Shown: positions 34,083 through 46,591, numbered from the stretch's first letter. The stretch: 64,000 nucleotides of DNA from Actinopolyspora biskrensis (GCF_013408175.1 NZ_JACBYW010000007.1:186001-250000); one strand, 5' to 3'. Translations and numbers: made by a program. The notes: generated by a model from the sequence alone, not told the origin.

Positions 34083-36461
34083 CTACCGCTCCGAGCCCGC
34101 CGAGTCCTCCGACGCTTCGAGCACCAGGTCCAACACGGCCACAGCACCAGCCTTGTCCAGCGGTTCGTTGCCGTTACCGCACTTCGGTGACTGAACGCAG
34201 GACGGGCATCCGGCCGGGCAGTCGCAGGCAACGATCGCCTCCCGCGTGGCGGCCAACCACGGGAACAGCGCGGCGAACCCGCGCTCGGCGAATCCGGCAC
34301 CGCCAGGGTGACCATCGTGCACGAACACCGTCGCCTCCCCGGTGTCCGAGTGCAGCTCGGTGGACACCCCGCCGATGTCCCAACGGTCGCAGGTCGCGAA
34401 CAGCGGTAGCAGGCCGATCGCCGCGTGCTCGGCAGCGTGTAGCGCACCGGGGATGCGCGCCGGATCCAGCCCGGCGCTCCCCGGTGCGCTACCGGTCAGC
34501 GACTCGTCGTCGAGGGTGTACCAGACGGCCACCGTGGTCAGTGTCCGCGCGGGCAGGTCGAGCGGTGTCTGGTCGAGGATCTCGCCGTTCGGCAGTCGCC
34601 GGAGGTATCCGACCACCCGCGAAGTGACCTCGACCTCGCCGAGGTTGATCGACAGCCAGGGGTGGGGTCGATCGTGGTGTCCGGTGCGCAGCACCGTGAT
34701 GTCGGTTTCCTCGCGCGGGGTGGTGTGCCACTCCGGGTCCTGCTCGTGCACCAGGGCGATCCCCGAGTCCGTGTCCAGCTCGTCGACGACGAAGGACTCC
34801 CCCTGGTGCAGGTAGACCGCTCCGGGGTGAACGGTTCCGTGCGCGGACTCCGGATCCACGGTTCCCAGCAGTCTTCCCGAGTCCCCTTCCACGACGGCCA
34901 CCTGGCTCCCCCCGGAGCCACGCAGTTCCACCTCCCGGTGCGGAAGCCGTCGGGAGGTCCAGTACCAGCCGTTCGGGCGGGCGCGGAGGGCTCCGGCTTC
35001 CCGGAGACGTTCCACGGCCTCTTCGGCCACCGCGCCGCCGAACTCCTCGAGAGCGCCGCTGCTCAGCGGCAGTTCCGCGGCGGCGCAGGTCAGGTGCGGA
35101 CGCAGCACGTGGGGGTTGTTCGGATCGAGCACCGTGGTCTCCACGGGCCTGTCGAACACGGCCGGTGGGTGGTGCGCGAGGTAGGTGTCCAGCGGGTCGT
35201 CCCTGGCGACGAACACCACCAGCGCGCTTTCCCCGGCACGTCCGGCCCGGCCCGCCTGCTGCCAGAAGGAGGCGAGCGTGCCCGGGTATCCCGCTATCAC
35301 CACGGCGTCCAGCCCGGATATGTCCACACCGAGTTCGAGGGCGTTGGTGGTGGCCAGCGCACGCAGCTCCCCGGAGACGAGTTCGCGTTCGAGTTCCCTG
35401 CGTTGTTCGGGAAGATAGCCTCCCCGGTAGGCGGCGACCCCGTCCACCAGTTCGGGGGCCACCTCGCGCAGCGCTCGTTTGGCTCCGAGCGAGGCCAGTT
35501 CCGTACCGCTCCTGGAACGGACGAAAGCGAGGCAGCGGGCCGACTCGACCACGAGATCGGCGATGATCCGCGCGGTTTCCGCGCCCGCGGAGCGCCGTAC
35601 CGGAGCACCGTTCTCCCCGGAGATCTCCTCCAGCAGCGGTGGTTCCCACAGCGCGACCGTGCGTCCGCCCCGCGGGGAGCCGTCCTCGGTGATCGCCAGG
35701 CAGCGTCGGCCGGTGAGCCGCTCACCGAGCGCCTCCGGCTCGGCGATCGTGGCCGAGGCGAGCACGAAGACGGGGGCGGCGCCGTAGTGCCGGGCCACGC
35801 GGTGCAGTCTGCGCAGCAGCAGGGCGATGTGCGAGCCGAACACCCCGCGGTAGGTGTGGCACTCGTCGACCACGACGTATCTCAGGCTTCGGAAGAACCT
35901 CGCCCAGCGGGAGTGCCGCGGCAGGATGCCGTGGTGCAGCATGTCCGGGTTGGTGAACACCCACCTGGCGTGCGCCCTGGTCCAGTCGCGTTCCGCGTAC
36001 GGTGTGTCGCCGTCGTGGACGGCGGGGCGGATCCCGGGGAGGTCCAGTTCCCGGACGGAACGGAGCTGGTCGGCGCCCAGTGCCTTGGTGGGGGAGAGGT
36101 ACAGCGCGGTGGCCCGCGGGTCGGAGTCCAGAGCGGCCAGCACGGGCAGCTGGTACGCGAGGGATTTGCCCGAGGCGGTTCCGGTGGCGACGACGACGTG
36201 GTTGCCCGCGTAAGCGGCTTCGGCGGCTTGCGCCTGGTGGGTCCACGGGCGAGTGGTCCCCTGTTCGTGTAGTGCGTGCAGCACTCGTTCCGGGACCCAC
36301 TCCGGCCAGTCGTCGTACCGGGCCTCCCGCCCCGCCAGCTGTTCGGCATGACGCAGCGGGGATTCCTCGGGCGGTGTTCCGGCCAGCACTCTTTCGAGTA
36401 GTCGTCTGCCACTCTCCTCCCGGGAACGTTCCGCTCCGGTTCCGGGTTCGATCGGGGTCAC
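34083..36461 (-). CDS. DEAD/DEAH helicase with DUF1998 zinc domain (Rv3649/MrfA-like)
   Basis: About 792 aa superfamily 2 helicase. Walker A GTASGKS, DECH box (VVDECHTYRG), ASATI (motif III) and QQAGRAGR (motif VI) are present. The C-terminal DUF1998 domain holds a four-cysteine site CDCPAGCPSC…KCG. This is the YprA/MrfA family, linked in Bacillus subtilis to repair of mitomycin C damage. The tad-helicase-topA order matches Rv3654c-Rv3646c. GTG at 36461 is favoured (GAGG 8 nt upstream); GTG at 36494 adds 11 residues. Confidence 0.93.
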   Translation of the reverse strand: MTPIEPGTGAERSREESGRRLLERVLAGTPPEESPLRHAEQLAGREARYDDWPEWVPERVLHALHEQGTTRPWTHQAQAAEAAYAGNHVVVATGTASGKSLAYQLPVLAALDSDPRATALYLSPTKALGADQLRSVRELDLPGIRPAVHDGDTPYAERDWTRAHARWVFTNPDMLHHGILPRHSRWARFFRSLRYVVVDECHTYRGVFGSHIALLLRRLHRVARHYGAAPVFVLASATIAEPEALGERLTGRRCLAITEDGSPRGGRTVALWEPPLLEEISGENGAPVRRSAGAETARIIADLVVESARCLAFVRSRSGTELASLGAKRALREVAPELVDGVAAYRGGYLPEQRRELERELVSGELRALATTNALELGVDISGLDAVVIAGYPGTLASFWQQAGRAGRAGESALVVFVARDDPLDTYLAHHPPAVFDRPVETTVLDPNNPHVLRPHLTCAAAELPLSSGALEEFGGAVAEEAVERLREAGALRARPNGWYWTSRRLPHREVELRGSGGSQVAVVEGDSGRLLGTVDPESAHGTVHPGAVYLHQGESFVVDELDTDSGIALVHEQDPEWHTTPREETDITVLRTGHHDRPHPWLSINLGEVEVTSRVVGYLRRLPNGEILDQTPLDLPARTLTTVAVWYTLDDESLTGSAPGSAGLDPARIPGALHAAEHAAIGLLPLFATCDRWDIGGVSTELHSDTGEATVFVHDGHPGGAGFAERGFAALFPWLAATREAIVACDCPAGCPSCVQSPKCGNGNEPLDKAGAVAVLDLVLEASEDSAGSER

Positions 36462-36799
36462 GGGGCGAGCCTCGCACAGGCGGATCCGGGGCACCGCACG
36501 TGTGTCCGCGCGGGCCCGCTGCCGAACCGGTCCCGCACGCGTTCGAAGCGACCGCGGCTCTCAATCGATGAATTCCCCCCTGAACGGGTGATCACGCGGA
36601 TGCCTTGATCGATCCACCGTGGAACAATCCGCATCTCGACAGGAGTGAAAGATCACAAAGTGAGCTGAAGCACGTCATCGCGAATGGGGCGGCGGCCCGG
36701 CGCCGTCGGTGGCCGTGGGACGGCCGTGCGGCGTCACCGGTGCCCGGAACCGGAGGCAGCGGGCTCTCCGGACACGACCAGCACAACCGAGGAGGACGG
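36462..36799. other. Divergent promoter region between helicase and hppA
   Basis: 338 bp with lower GC near 36560-36680 and no gene. GTGA-AAGA-TCAC at 36643-36654 is a dyad but its 4 bp spacer does not match the CRP consensus. GGAGGAC before 36800 is the ribosome binding site of hppA. Confidence 0.5.
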
Positions 36800-39217
<2,418 letters not shown>

Positions 39218-39277
39218 CGCCCCGGCCGCGCCGCGGTCGGACGACACGGACCCTGGTGCCGTTCGAACGGGGAGTTC

Positions 39278-39283
39278 TACGAT
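39278..39283 (+). promoter_or_regulatory. -10 element of Rv3647c-like gene
   Basis: TACGAT lies 7 nt before the GTG at 39291; no Shine-Dalgarno sequence, hence a leaderless start. Confidence 0.5.
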
Positions 39284-39290
39284 CACCGAC

Positions 39291-39875
39291 GTGGGCCAGC
39301 TGTCGTTCTTCTCGGCCGAGGCGCGGCCCGCCCGTATCGCCGATCTGGCCGGATTGCTGTGCGGGCCGGGCCAGGCGACCACCTTCGGCCGTGGAACCGC
39401 CGCGCGTCTCTCCGCGGTGGTCGCCGAGTCCTGGAGAGCACACGCGCTGGTCGCGGTGTGCGCGGAGCGAGGAGTGACAGCCGAGCTGGAGCGCACCGAG
39501 CTCGGGGAGCCCCTGATCCGCACCGCTTTCCGCGCCGATCTGACCCAGCTGGCGGCGTGCTGGTTACACGGCGCGGTAAAGTCGGTGCCGAACGGATTCA
39601 TCCCGGACGGTTGGGCGCTCAGAGTTTGGGCGCTCACCTCGGGCACCCCTACCGCTGGGGGCTATCTTCTCGGGCTGGATCCGGGCGTGCCGGAAACGCA
39701 CGGGCCGTTGGCTACATCACTCGGCCGGGCCGGCCTTCCCGCGAGGATGGTTGGCTCAACGGGGAACGACCCCGCTCTGCGGATCGTGGGCAGACGCCGT
39801 CTGATGCGGTTGGCCGAGCTCGTCGGGCCGGTGCCCGAGGGTGCCGCTGGGGGAGTGTGGCCGTTCCAGCCGTGA
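39291..39875 (+). CDS. Conserved actinobacterial protein (Rv3647c-like)
   Basis: 194 aa, function unknown. It begins MGQLSFFSAEARPARIADLAGLL and has a polar alpha/beta composition without signal or membrane segments. A DNA- or tRNA-related role is sometimes suspected because the gene travels with topA across actinobacteria (Rv3647c-Rv3646c), but no domain is recognised. GTG start supported by the -10 box. topA follows after 186 bp on the same strand. Confidence 0.85.
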   Translation: MGQLSFFSAEARPARIADLAGLLCGPGQATTFGRGTAARLSAVVAESWRAHALVAVCAERGVTAELERTELGEPLIRTAFRADLTQLAACWLHGAVKSVPNGFIPDGWALRVWALTSGTPTAGGYLLGLDPGVPETHGPLATSLGRAGLPARMVGSTGNDPALRIVGRRRLMRLAELVGPVPEGAAGGVWPFQP

Positions 39876-40061
39876 GTCATTCGCCACAGGTCACACCGGT
39901 TGTCCCGGAGGAACATCGCCGGGTTCGGAGGCGTTTGCCCCGGTGAAACGAGCGGAGCGGGGTCGACGTGTGTCACGCTGTGCGTTCCCCGGCACGGCGC
40001 ACCGGGCCGTGCACGGTGCACACTGACGAATCGGACACCTCCAGACGAGAGCAGGGTAGGC

Positions 40062-43000
40062 GTGGCTGGCTCGACACGGACGAAGAAGGACAGCGCCGAG
40101 GGGCGCGCTTCTCAGACTTCCACCGGGGGCTCCGGCGGTCGGCGGTTGGTGATCGTCGAGTCCCCGGCCAAGGCGCGCAAGATCGCTTCCTTTCTCGGCT
40201 CGGGCTACCAGGTCGAGTCGTCCCGCGGACACATCAGGGACCTGCCGCGCGGAGCGGCGGACATCCCCGCCGCCTACAAGGGGCATTCGTGGGCCCGTCT
40301 CGGTGTGGACGTGGAGAACGACTTCGAACCGCTCTATCTGGTGACCGACGACAAGCAGGACACGGTCGACGAGCTGCGGGAAGCGCTGTCCGGGGTCGAC
40401 GAGTTGTATCTGGCCACGGACGGCGACCGCGAGGGCGAGGCCATCGCCTGGCACCTGCTGGAGACGCTGCAGCCGTCGGTGCCCGTCCGGCGCATGGTCT
40501 TCCACGAGATCACCGAGTCGGCCATTCAGGCGGCGGCGGCCAACCCGAGGGAGCTGGACCACAACCTCGTCGACGCGCAGGAGACCAGGCGCATCCTGGA
40601 CCGGCTCTACGGCTACGAGGTCAGTCCCGTGCTGTGGAAGAAGGTCATGCCGAAGCTCTCGGCGGGCAGGGTGCAGTCGGTGGCCACCCGGATCGTGGTG
40701 CAGCGCGAGCGGGAGCGCATCCGTTTCGTCCCGGCCTCCTACTGGGACATCGCCGCCACGCTGCGCGTTCCCGAGGAGCAGGGTTCCGGCTTCGGCGCAC
40801 GCCTGGTCAGCGTCGACGGCGCGAAGCTGGCCACCGGGAGGGACTTCGGCCCGGACGGGGAGCTGACCGGCGAGGCGCTCGTGCTGGACGAGCAGCGCGC
40901 CCGCTCGCTCGCCGCGGGGTTGGACACGGCCGACCTGAGCGTGTCCAGCGTCGAGGAGAAGCCCTACACGCGGAAGCCCTACGCGCCGTTCATGACCTCC
41001 ACGCTGCAGCAGGAGGCCGGACGCAAGCTGCGCTTCTCGGCGGACCGCACGATGCGCACCGCGCAGCGGTTGTACGAGAACGGTTACATCACCTACATGC
41101 GCACGGACTCCACGACGCTGTCCGACACGGCGATCAACGCCGCGCGGCAGCAGGCCGTGGAGCTCTACGGCGACAGCTACATCTCCGGGCAGGCCCGGCA
41201 GTACACGCGCAAGGTCAAGAACGCCCAGGAGGCCCACGAGGCCATCCGACCGGCGGGGGAGAACTTCCGCACCCCGAGGGATGTGGGCTCGGAGCTGGAC
41301 GCCGACGGGTACAAGCTCTACGAGCTGATCTGGCAGCGCACGATCTCCTCCCAGATGGCCGACGCCAAGGGGACCACGATGTCGGTCCGGGTGTCCGGAA
41401 CCGCCGGGACCGGGGAGGAGTGCGTTTTCGCCGCCTCGGGCAGGACGATCACCTTCCCCGGGTTCCTCAAGGCCTACGTCGAGTCGGTGGACTCGGAGGC
41501 GGGCGGCGTCGCCGACGACGCGGAGTCGCGGCTGCCGCGGCTGGTCGAGGGCCAGCACCTCAGGGCGGGCGAGCTCGAGCCGGACGAGCACTCGACGAAC
41601 CCACCGGCCCGCTACACCGAGGCCAGCCTGGTCAAGGCGCTCGAGGACCTGGGCATCGGCCGTCCGTCCACCTACGCCTCGATCATCAGCACCATCCAGG
41701 AACGCGGCTACGTCTGGCGGAAGGGGTCGGCGCTCGTGCCGTCCTGGATCGCCTTCGCCGTGATCGGTCTGCTGGAGCAGCACTTCGGCAGGCTGGTCGA
41801 CTACGACTTCACCGCCGCGCTGGAGGACGAGCTCGACCGCATAGCCGAGGGTGCGCAGCAGCGCACCAGATGGCTCCACGGCTTCTACTTCGGCGGTGAG
41901 GTGGGTCCGCAGGACTCCATCGGCCGGGCGGGCGGCCTGAAGAAGCTCGTCGGCTCCGGTGTGGAGGACATCGACGCCCGCCAGGTCAACTCGATCCCGA
42001 TGTTCAGCGACGACGAGGGTCGCACGGTGTACGTGCGTGTCGGTCGCTACGGCCCGTACCTGGAACGTCCGGCGCACGCCACCGAGAACGGCGGCGGGGA
42101 GTCGCAGCGCGCCAACCTTCCGGACGCGCTCGCGCCCGACGAGCTGACGCCCCAGATCGCGGAGAAGCTGTTCGCCACTCCGATGGAGGGCCGCACGCTC
42201 GGAACGGACCCGGACAGCGGCAACGAGGTCGTGGCCAAGGACGGTCGGTTCGGACCCTACGTGACCGAGGTCCTGCCGGAGGGGACCAAGGGCAAGCCGC
42301 GTACCGCCAGCCTGTTCAAGTCCATGTCGTTGGACACCGTCACCCTGGAGGACGCGCTGCGGCTGCTCTCGCTGCCGCGCACGGTCGGCACCGACCCCGA
42401 CACGGGTGAGGAGATCACCGCGCAGAACGGTCGTTACGGTCCGTACCTCAAGCGGGGGAGTGACTCGCGTTCCCTGGACAACGAGGAACAGATCTTCACG
42501 GTCACCCTTGAGGAGGCCCGCCGGATCTACGAGCAGCCCAAGCAGCGTGCTCGCAGGGCGGCCGCCCCTCCGCTGCGGGAGTTGGGCGAAGAGCCCGACA
42601 CCGGCAAGAACCTGGTCGTCAAGGACGGTCGGTTCGGGCCCTACGTGACCGACGGGGAGACGAACGCCTCGTTGCGCAAGGGTGACACGGTCGAGGAGCT
42701 GAGCAAGGACCGCGCGATCGAGCTGGTCGCCGAGCGGCGGGCCAAGGCCCCGGCCAAGAAGAAGGGGACCAAGAAGTCGAAGAGCACGAGTTCGGGCGGC
42801 GGGACCAGGAGTGGTGCCAAGGCCAAGGACAGCGGGTCCGCGGACTCGTCCTCCGGGACGAACGGGACCGGTTCCTCCACGGGCTCGTCCGGCAAGAAGT
42901 CGTCCGGCAAGAGTTCGGGGACTTCCTCCGGGAGCAAGGGTTCCACCGCCAAGAGCGGCACGTCGAAGAGCTCCACGGCCAAGAGCGGCACGTCGAAGAG

Positions 43001-43094
43001 CGGCACGAACGGTGGCTCCTCCGGGAGTTCGCGAACGGGCGGTTCCACCGGGAACAGTGGCAAGCAACGTGCCGCGAGCCGCTCGAAGAGTTGA
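40062..43094 (+). CDS. topA: DNA topoisomerase I
   Basis: 1010 aa type IA topoisomerase that relaxes negative supercoils. The TOPRIM domain begins VIVESPAKARKI and has TDGDREGEAIAWH; the catalytic Tyr345 is in YMRTDST. As in mycobacteria, the C-terminus lacks zinc fingers and carries repeated GRFGPYV/GRYGPYL modules (toprim C-repeat). It then ends in a long Lys/Ser/Thr/Gly tail (about residues 905-1010) that binds DNA or assists processivity. The tail contains a 30 bp DNA tandem repeat. GTG start; a ~27 residue polar N-terminus precedes the TOPRIM. Confidence 0.97.
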   Translation: MAGSTRTKKDSAEGRASQTSTGGSGGRRLVIVESPAKARKIASFLGSGYQVESSRGHIRDLPRGAADIPAAYKGHSWARLGVDVENDFEPLYLVTDDKQDTVDELREALSGVDELYLATDGDREGEAIAWHLLETLQPSVPVRRMVFHEITESAIQAAAANPRELDHNLVDAQETRRILDRLYGYEVSPVLWKKVMPKLSAGRVQSVATRIVVQRERERIRFVPASYWDIAATLRVPEEQGSGFGARLVSVDGAKLATGRDFGPDGELTGEALVLDEQRARSLAAGLDTADLSVSSVEEKPYTRKPYAPFMTSTLQQEAGRKLRFSADRTMRTAQRLYENGYITYMRTDSTTLSDTAINAARQQAVELYGDSYISGQARQYTRKVKNAQEAHEAIRPAGENFRTPRDVGSELDADGYKLYELIWQRTISSQMADAKGTTMSVRVSGTAGTGEECVFAASGRTITFPGFLKAYVESVDSEAGGVADDAESRLPRLVEGQHLRAGELEPDEHSTNPPARYTEASLVKALEDLGIGRPSTYASIISTIQERGYVWRKGSALVPSWIAFAVIGLLEQHFGRLVDYDFTAALEDELDRIAEGAQQRTRWLHGFYFGGEVGPQDSIGRAGGLKKLVGSGVEDIDARQVNSIPMFSDDEGRTVYVRVGRYGPYLERPAHATENGGGESQRANLPDALAPDELTPQIAEKLFATPMEGRTLGTDPDSGNEVVAKDGRFGPYVTEVLPEGTKGKPRTASLFKSMSLDTVTLEDALRLLSLPRTVGTDPDTGEEITAQNGRYGPYLKRGSDSRSLDNEEQIFTVTLEEARRIYEQPKQRARRAAAPPLRELGEEPDTGKNLVVKDGRFGPYVTDGETNASLRKGDTVEELSKDRAIELVAERRAKAPAKKKGTKKSKSTSSGGGTRSGAKAKDSGSADSSSGTNGTGSSTGSSGKKSSGKSSGTSSGSKGSTAKSGTSKSSTAKSGTSKSGTNGGSSGSSRTGGSTGNSGKQRAASRSKS
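42944..43005 (+). repeat. 30 bp tandem repeat in topA tail
   Basis: Two nearly identical 30 bp units encode TAKSGTSKSS and TAKSGTSKSG. The unit includes GCCAAGAGCGGCACGTCGAA. Copy number is likely to vary between strains. Confidence 0.85.
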
Positions 43095-43165
43095 CGCCGG
43101 GGCCGGGGTCCGCCGCGGGCCCGTGCGTTCCGGAACGTCGTCGGAGCTGTGGTGAGGTGTCGTGA

Positions 43166-44443
43166 ATGGCTGCGGAGACCGACTCGTCCCCCGCCGCGGG
43201 AGGTGCTGTGCCGGGTTCCTCCCCCGAACGGGAGGGGCCGGACTCCTCCGGTGAGGGGATCTGGGCCGAGGTCGTCGGACAGCCCGAGGCCGTACGCACG
43301 CTGACGAGCGCCGTGCGTGCCGCGCGGGCCCGTCTTCGAGGGGAGAGCACCACGGGCGGTGCGATGACCCACGCGTGGTTGTTCACCGGCCCGCCCGGCT
43401 CCGGACGTTCGGAGGCCGCGCGCGCTTTCGCCGGGGCGCTGCAGTGCTCCGCCGGGGAGACGCCCGGCTGCGGGGGCTGCCCGGCCTGCGAGACCGCGTT
43501 GGCCGGCACCCACGCCGATGTGACCACGGTGGCCCCGGAGGGGCTGTCGATCTCGGTGGCCGAGATGCGTTCGCTGGTGCAGGCCGCCGCCAGGAGGCCG
43601 ACCACGGGGTACTGGCGGATAGTGCTGATCGAGGACGCCGACCGGCTCACCGAGGGCGCCGCCAACGCGCTGCTCAAGGCGATCGAGGAACCTCCGGAGC
43701 GGACCGTGTTCCTGCTGTGCGCCCCCTCCGACCACCCCGCCGACGTGTCCGTGACGATCCGCTCCCGCTGCAGGGCTCTGCAGCTGCGCACGCCCCTGGT
43801 CGGGGCGATAGCCGAGTCGCTGCGCCGCCGCGACGGCATCGAGCGCTCCACGGCGGAGTGGGCCGCATCGGTCTGCGGGGGGCACATCGGCAGGGCCCGG
43901 CGGCTGGCCACCGATCCGCAGGCGCGGGAGCGGCGGGAGACGGTGCTGAGCATCCCGCGCGGTCTGCGCGATCTGTCCGAGGTCTTCGGCGAGGCCGGAC
44001 GGCTCGTGCGTTCGGCCGAGACCGAGGCCTCCGAGCTCAACGAGGAGCGCAACGAGGCGGAGAAGGAGGAACTGCGCACCGCCATGGGGGCGGGGGGAAC
44101 CGGCAAGGGGACCTCCTCGGCCACCAAGGGGGCCAACGCGGCGCTGAAGGAGTTGGAGCGGAAGCAGAAGGCCCGTGCCACCCGGTCCCAGCGGGACGCG
44201 TTGGACCTGGCTCTGGTCGATCTGGCCGGTTTCTACCGCGACGTGCTGGCGACCAGGTTCGGTGCGGCGGTGCCGTTGAACCATCCCGACTTCGCGCGGG
44301 ACGTGTCCAGGGCGGCGGCCGAGTGGACCTCGGAGACCGCACTGCGGCGGCTGGAGGCGGTGCTGCGTTGCCGCACCGCCTTGAACCGCAACGTCAAGCC
44401 GGTCGTCGCTGTGGAGGCGCTGGCCGCCGAGCTGTACCGGTGA
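43166..44443 (+). CDS. holB: DNA polymerase III delta' subunit
   Basis: 425 aa clamp-loader subunit. P-loop GPPGSGRS is followed by a zinc module CSAGETPGCGGCPACE, IEDADRLTEGAANALLKAIEEPP (Walker B plus lever) and SRCR (sensor 1 region). The C-terminal collar is long, with an Ala/Glu/Lys-rich insert (EASELNEERNEAEKEELRTAMG) of unknown role. The homologue is Rv3644c, also near topA. Loads the sliding clamp with the other tau/delta subunits. ATG start without strong ribosome binding site; 71 bp after topA. Confidence 0.93.
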   Translation: MAAETDSSPAAGGAVPGSSPEREGPDSSGEGIWAEVVGQPEAVRTLTSAVRAARARLRGESTTGGAMTHAWLFTGPPGSGRSEAARAFAGALQCSAGETPGCGGCPACETALAGTHADVTTVAPEGLSISVAEMRSLVQAAARRPTTGYWRIVLIEDADRLTEGAANALLKAIEEPPERTVFLLCAPSDHPADVSVTIRSRCRALQLRTPLVGAIAESLRRRDGIERSTAEWAASVCGGHIGRARRLATDPQARERRETVLSIPRGLRDLSEVFGEAGRLVRSAETEASELNEERNEAEKEELRTAMGAGGTGKGTSSATKGANAALKELERKQKARATRSQRDALDLALVDLAGFYRDVLATRFGAAVPLNHPDFARDVSRAAAEWTSETALRRLEAVLRCRTALNRNVKPVVAVEALAAELYR

Positions 44444-44513
44444 GGTGAGGGCGAGCTCCCCCGCCCGGAAGGTTCAGGACACTTCGCGGGTCGGCCCACA
44501 TCGCGGACGGTGG

Positions 44514-46058
44514 TCAGCGGCGGCGGGGCAGCGCTGCTACGAGCACCGCGCCGAGCAACAGCAGCAGCGTTCCCGTCCAGAAGAGCCCGACCGCGTGGTA
44601 GGCCCCCGAGGTTTCGGCCAGTGGCGGCCCCCCGGCCTCCTGCACCGGCGGTGCCGTCGTGCTCTCCGGAGGGGTGCTCCGTTCGCAGTGGACTCCACCC
44701 TCGGGGGCGCCCGCCCGCGCGAACTGTTCGCCGAACGAGACCTGGGCGAGTGCGGTGGAGAACCCGAGGAAGTCGTTGGGCAGGATCTTCAGGTCGAGCA
44801 GCCGCGCCCCGGCGCGGACCTCACCGTCGGTCTTGTCCTTGGTGAGTTCGCCCAGGCTGAGTCGGAGCACTCCGATGTCGAGGACGTTCTCCCGGTCCGA
44901 GTGCCCCACCAGCGCGGTGCCGGAGTCGTCGCCCGGAGAGGGCAGGGGGAGGCCGATCGGCAGCTCGAACTCGGGGTTGGCCGCGTCTAGGGTGAACAGT
45001 TCCTCCCCGCCGCGGCTGATCCGCAGCACGGGGGCGCTGTAGTCCACCGAGGACGTCTCGGGATCACCCGTCGAGGTGGCGGTCAGCTTGGGGCGGCTGA
45101 CCACGTCGATGCGCAGCTCCTGCGAGGTTCCCGCGAACAGGCGAATGCCGGCCACTTCGAACCGCGAGGTCGAACGGACCGCCTTGCCCTGCTGACCGGG
45201 AACGTCCACCAGCCGAACGCTGGAGTCGGCCCGCATGACGTCGGGCACGCGCAGCAGCGAGCCCCTCCCGCTCGTGGAATCCGCCGCGGGGCCGGTGAGC
45301 AGTCCGCCCAGTCGTTCCAGGGGGCCCAGCTCCTCGCCGAGGGCCGTCCCGTCCGCGGGTGCCGAACCGTTCGACAGCTCGGCGGCCTCGGCCGTCAGCT
45401 TGTCCTCCTGGTTGTTCAGCGCCGGGAGCACGTTCACCGCCGAGATGCCTGCCAGCGAGGTTCTCGCCGCGGATACGGGCTCGACGCAGGGGCCGAGCTC
45501 CTCGTCCCACCTGGCGTGCGCGCTGCCCTCGAGCGCTCCGAGGTCGAGCAGGCTGTCCAGCGGGGTGGACGGGGGTTCGAGGCCGCGGGTCCGCGGTTCC
45601 GCGTGGTCCGGGACCGCTGTCTGGGCCAGCGAGCCGGGCAGCGCCGGGGCGTTGCCGCCCACCGCGAAACCGAGCGGGGCCGACTCCGCCACCGCTTTCT
45701 CCTGGGCCAGGTAGGCCTGCGAGTTGGCTTTGGCGATCGAGATGCCCATCCCGGTTTCGACCAGCGCCTGCCGGGGCAGCTTCTCGTCGAACTCGGGGTC
45801 GTCGATGATCGATTCCCCTGGGACGGCGTTGGGCAGCACGCGCAGCAGTCCTATCCCCGTTCCGGCGCCGCCCACGATCGGCCCCGGCGGGGGGTTGTCC
45901 GGCTTCGAGGAGCCCGGTGGCTGCTCGGGGAACTCGGGCGTGGGGACCGGGGTGCTCGGAGGTGTGCTCTGCGCGGTGGCGGCGGGAAGGCCCAGCAACG
46001 CCACCGCCAGCGAGACGACGGAGCACACGACGACGCGGTGGACAGTGGGTATGCGCAT
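44514..46058 (-). CDS. Secreted, membrane-anchored hypothetical protein
   Basis: 514 aa, not recognised. An N-terminal signal peptide (VVCSVVSLAVALLGLPAATAQS) precedes a Pro/Ser-rich stretch and a large extracellular region with two Cys (about 200 and 460). A C-terminal membrane helix (HAVGLFWTGTLLLLLGAVLVAAL) with RRR stop-transfer ends it, so it is anchored by its tail. The central part has beta-rich pieces (VRLVDVPGQQGKAV, ELRIDVVSRPKLTATSTG) suggesting an adhesin or structural protein. GGAAGGTG precedes the ATG. It converges with holB and diverges from tRNA-Thr. Confidence 0.8.
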   Translation of the reverse strand: MRIPTVHRVVVCSVVSLAVALLGLPAATAQSTPPSTPVPTPEFPEQPPGSSKPDNPPPGPIVGGAGTGIGLLRVLPNAVPGESIIDDPEFDEKLPRQALVETGMGISIAKANSQAYLAQEKAVAESAPLGFAVGGNAPALPGSLAQTAVPDHAEPRTRGLEPPSTPLDSLLDLGALEGSAHARWDEELGPCVEPVSAARTSLAGISAVNVLPALNNQEDKLTAEAAELSNGSAPADGTALGEELGPLERLGGLLTGPAADSTSGRGSLLRVPDVMRADSSVRLVDVPGQQGKAVRSTSRFEVAGIRLFAGTSQELRIDVVSRPKLTATSTGDPETSSVDYSAPVLRISRGGEELFTLDAANPEFELPIGLPLPSPGDDSGTALVGHSDRENVLDIGVLRLSLGELTKDKTDGEVRAGARLLDLKILPNDFLGFSTALAQVSFGEQFARAGAPEGGVHCERSTPPESTTAPPVQEAGGPPLAETSGAYHAVGLFWTGTLLLLLGAVLVAALPRRR

Positions 46059-46142
46059 CCGGCACCTTCCGAGGGATTCGTGATCGACGTCACCGTGATG
46101 TCCAACGAGCCGGGGGTGTGTGAGTGACGTTCGAGCGTCCGC

Positions 46143-46148
46143 TACACT
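46143..46148 (+). promoter_or_regulatory. -10 element of tRNA-Thr
   Basis: TACACT 13 nt before the mature tRNA; TTCGAG about 16 bp further upstream is a weak -35. Confidence 0.45.
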
Positions 46149-46161
46149 CGTGTTCGGTTTC

Positions 46162-46235
46162 GCCGCCTTAGCTCAGTAGGTCAGAGCGACGCACTCGTAA
46201 TGCGTAGGTCAGGGGTTCGACTCCCCTAGGCGGCT
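46162..46235 (+). tRNA. tRNA-Thr (anticodon CGT)
   Basis: Acceptor GCCGCCT pairs with AGGCGGC, discriminator T. The anticodon stem ACGCA/TGCGT with loop CTCGTAA gives anticodon CGT, reading ACG. CCA is encoded directly after (46236-46238). T arm AGGGGTTCGACTCCCCT is canonical. Confidence 0.95.
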
Positions 46236-46244
46236 CCACCGGTG

Positions 46245-46284
46245 ACCGGCCGTTTTCCGCGATGCGGGAGACGGCCGGTTTTTT
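46245..46284 (+). terminator. Rho-independent terminator after tRNA-Thr
   Basis: ACCGGCCGT pairs with ACGGCCGGT, followed by TTTTTT. The 300 bp from here to cydA contain no gene and no clear promoter box. Confidence 0.92.
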
Positions 46285-46591
46285 CGTCGGGCCGGGTGCC
46301 GGTCCCGGTCGTGTCCGGTCGTCGTGCAAGCGGCGACGCCGTGCTCAACCCCCCCGCACCGCCGAGCGAACCAACCCGCCGTCCCCGGACGTCCGCCGGT
46401 CTGTCACCCGAAACGCTGATCGACTCGTCCTGCGAACCCTCCGCGGCTCGGTTAGGTTTCGATCAGCGGGTCGAAGGATTTCGGCACCGCTCGGATTTCC
46501 GGCACGGCTCGATCGGCCAACTCGAAGGGGGCGGTGTGTCGAGCTCGATGTTGTGCGTGCGGGCGCCGTCCCCCGCGCGGTGCGTGATCCG

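Noticed and set aside
36643-36654. GTGA-AAGA-TCAC as a CRP site upstream of hppA
   Set aside because: The spacer is 4 bp, whereas CRP sites need 6 bp; kept only as a weak dyad.
39891-43067. 1058 codon minus-strand frame
   Set aside because: Shadow of topA with Leu/Arg/Gly bias.
46211-46238. tRNA-Thr 3' end as an att site
   Set aside because: No duplicate found downstream and no integrase gene.
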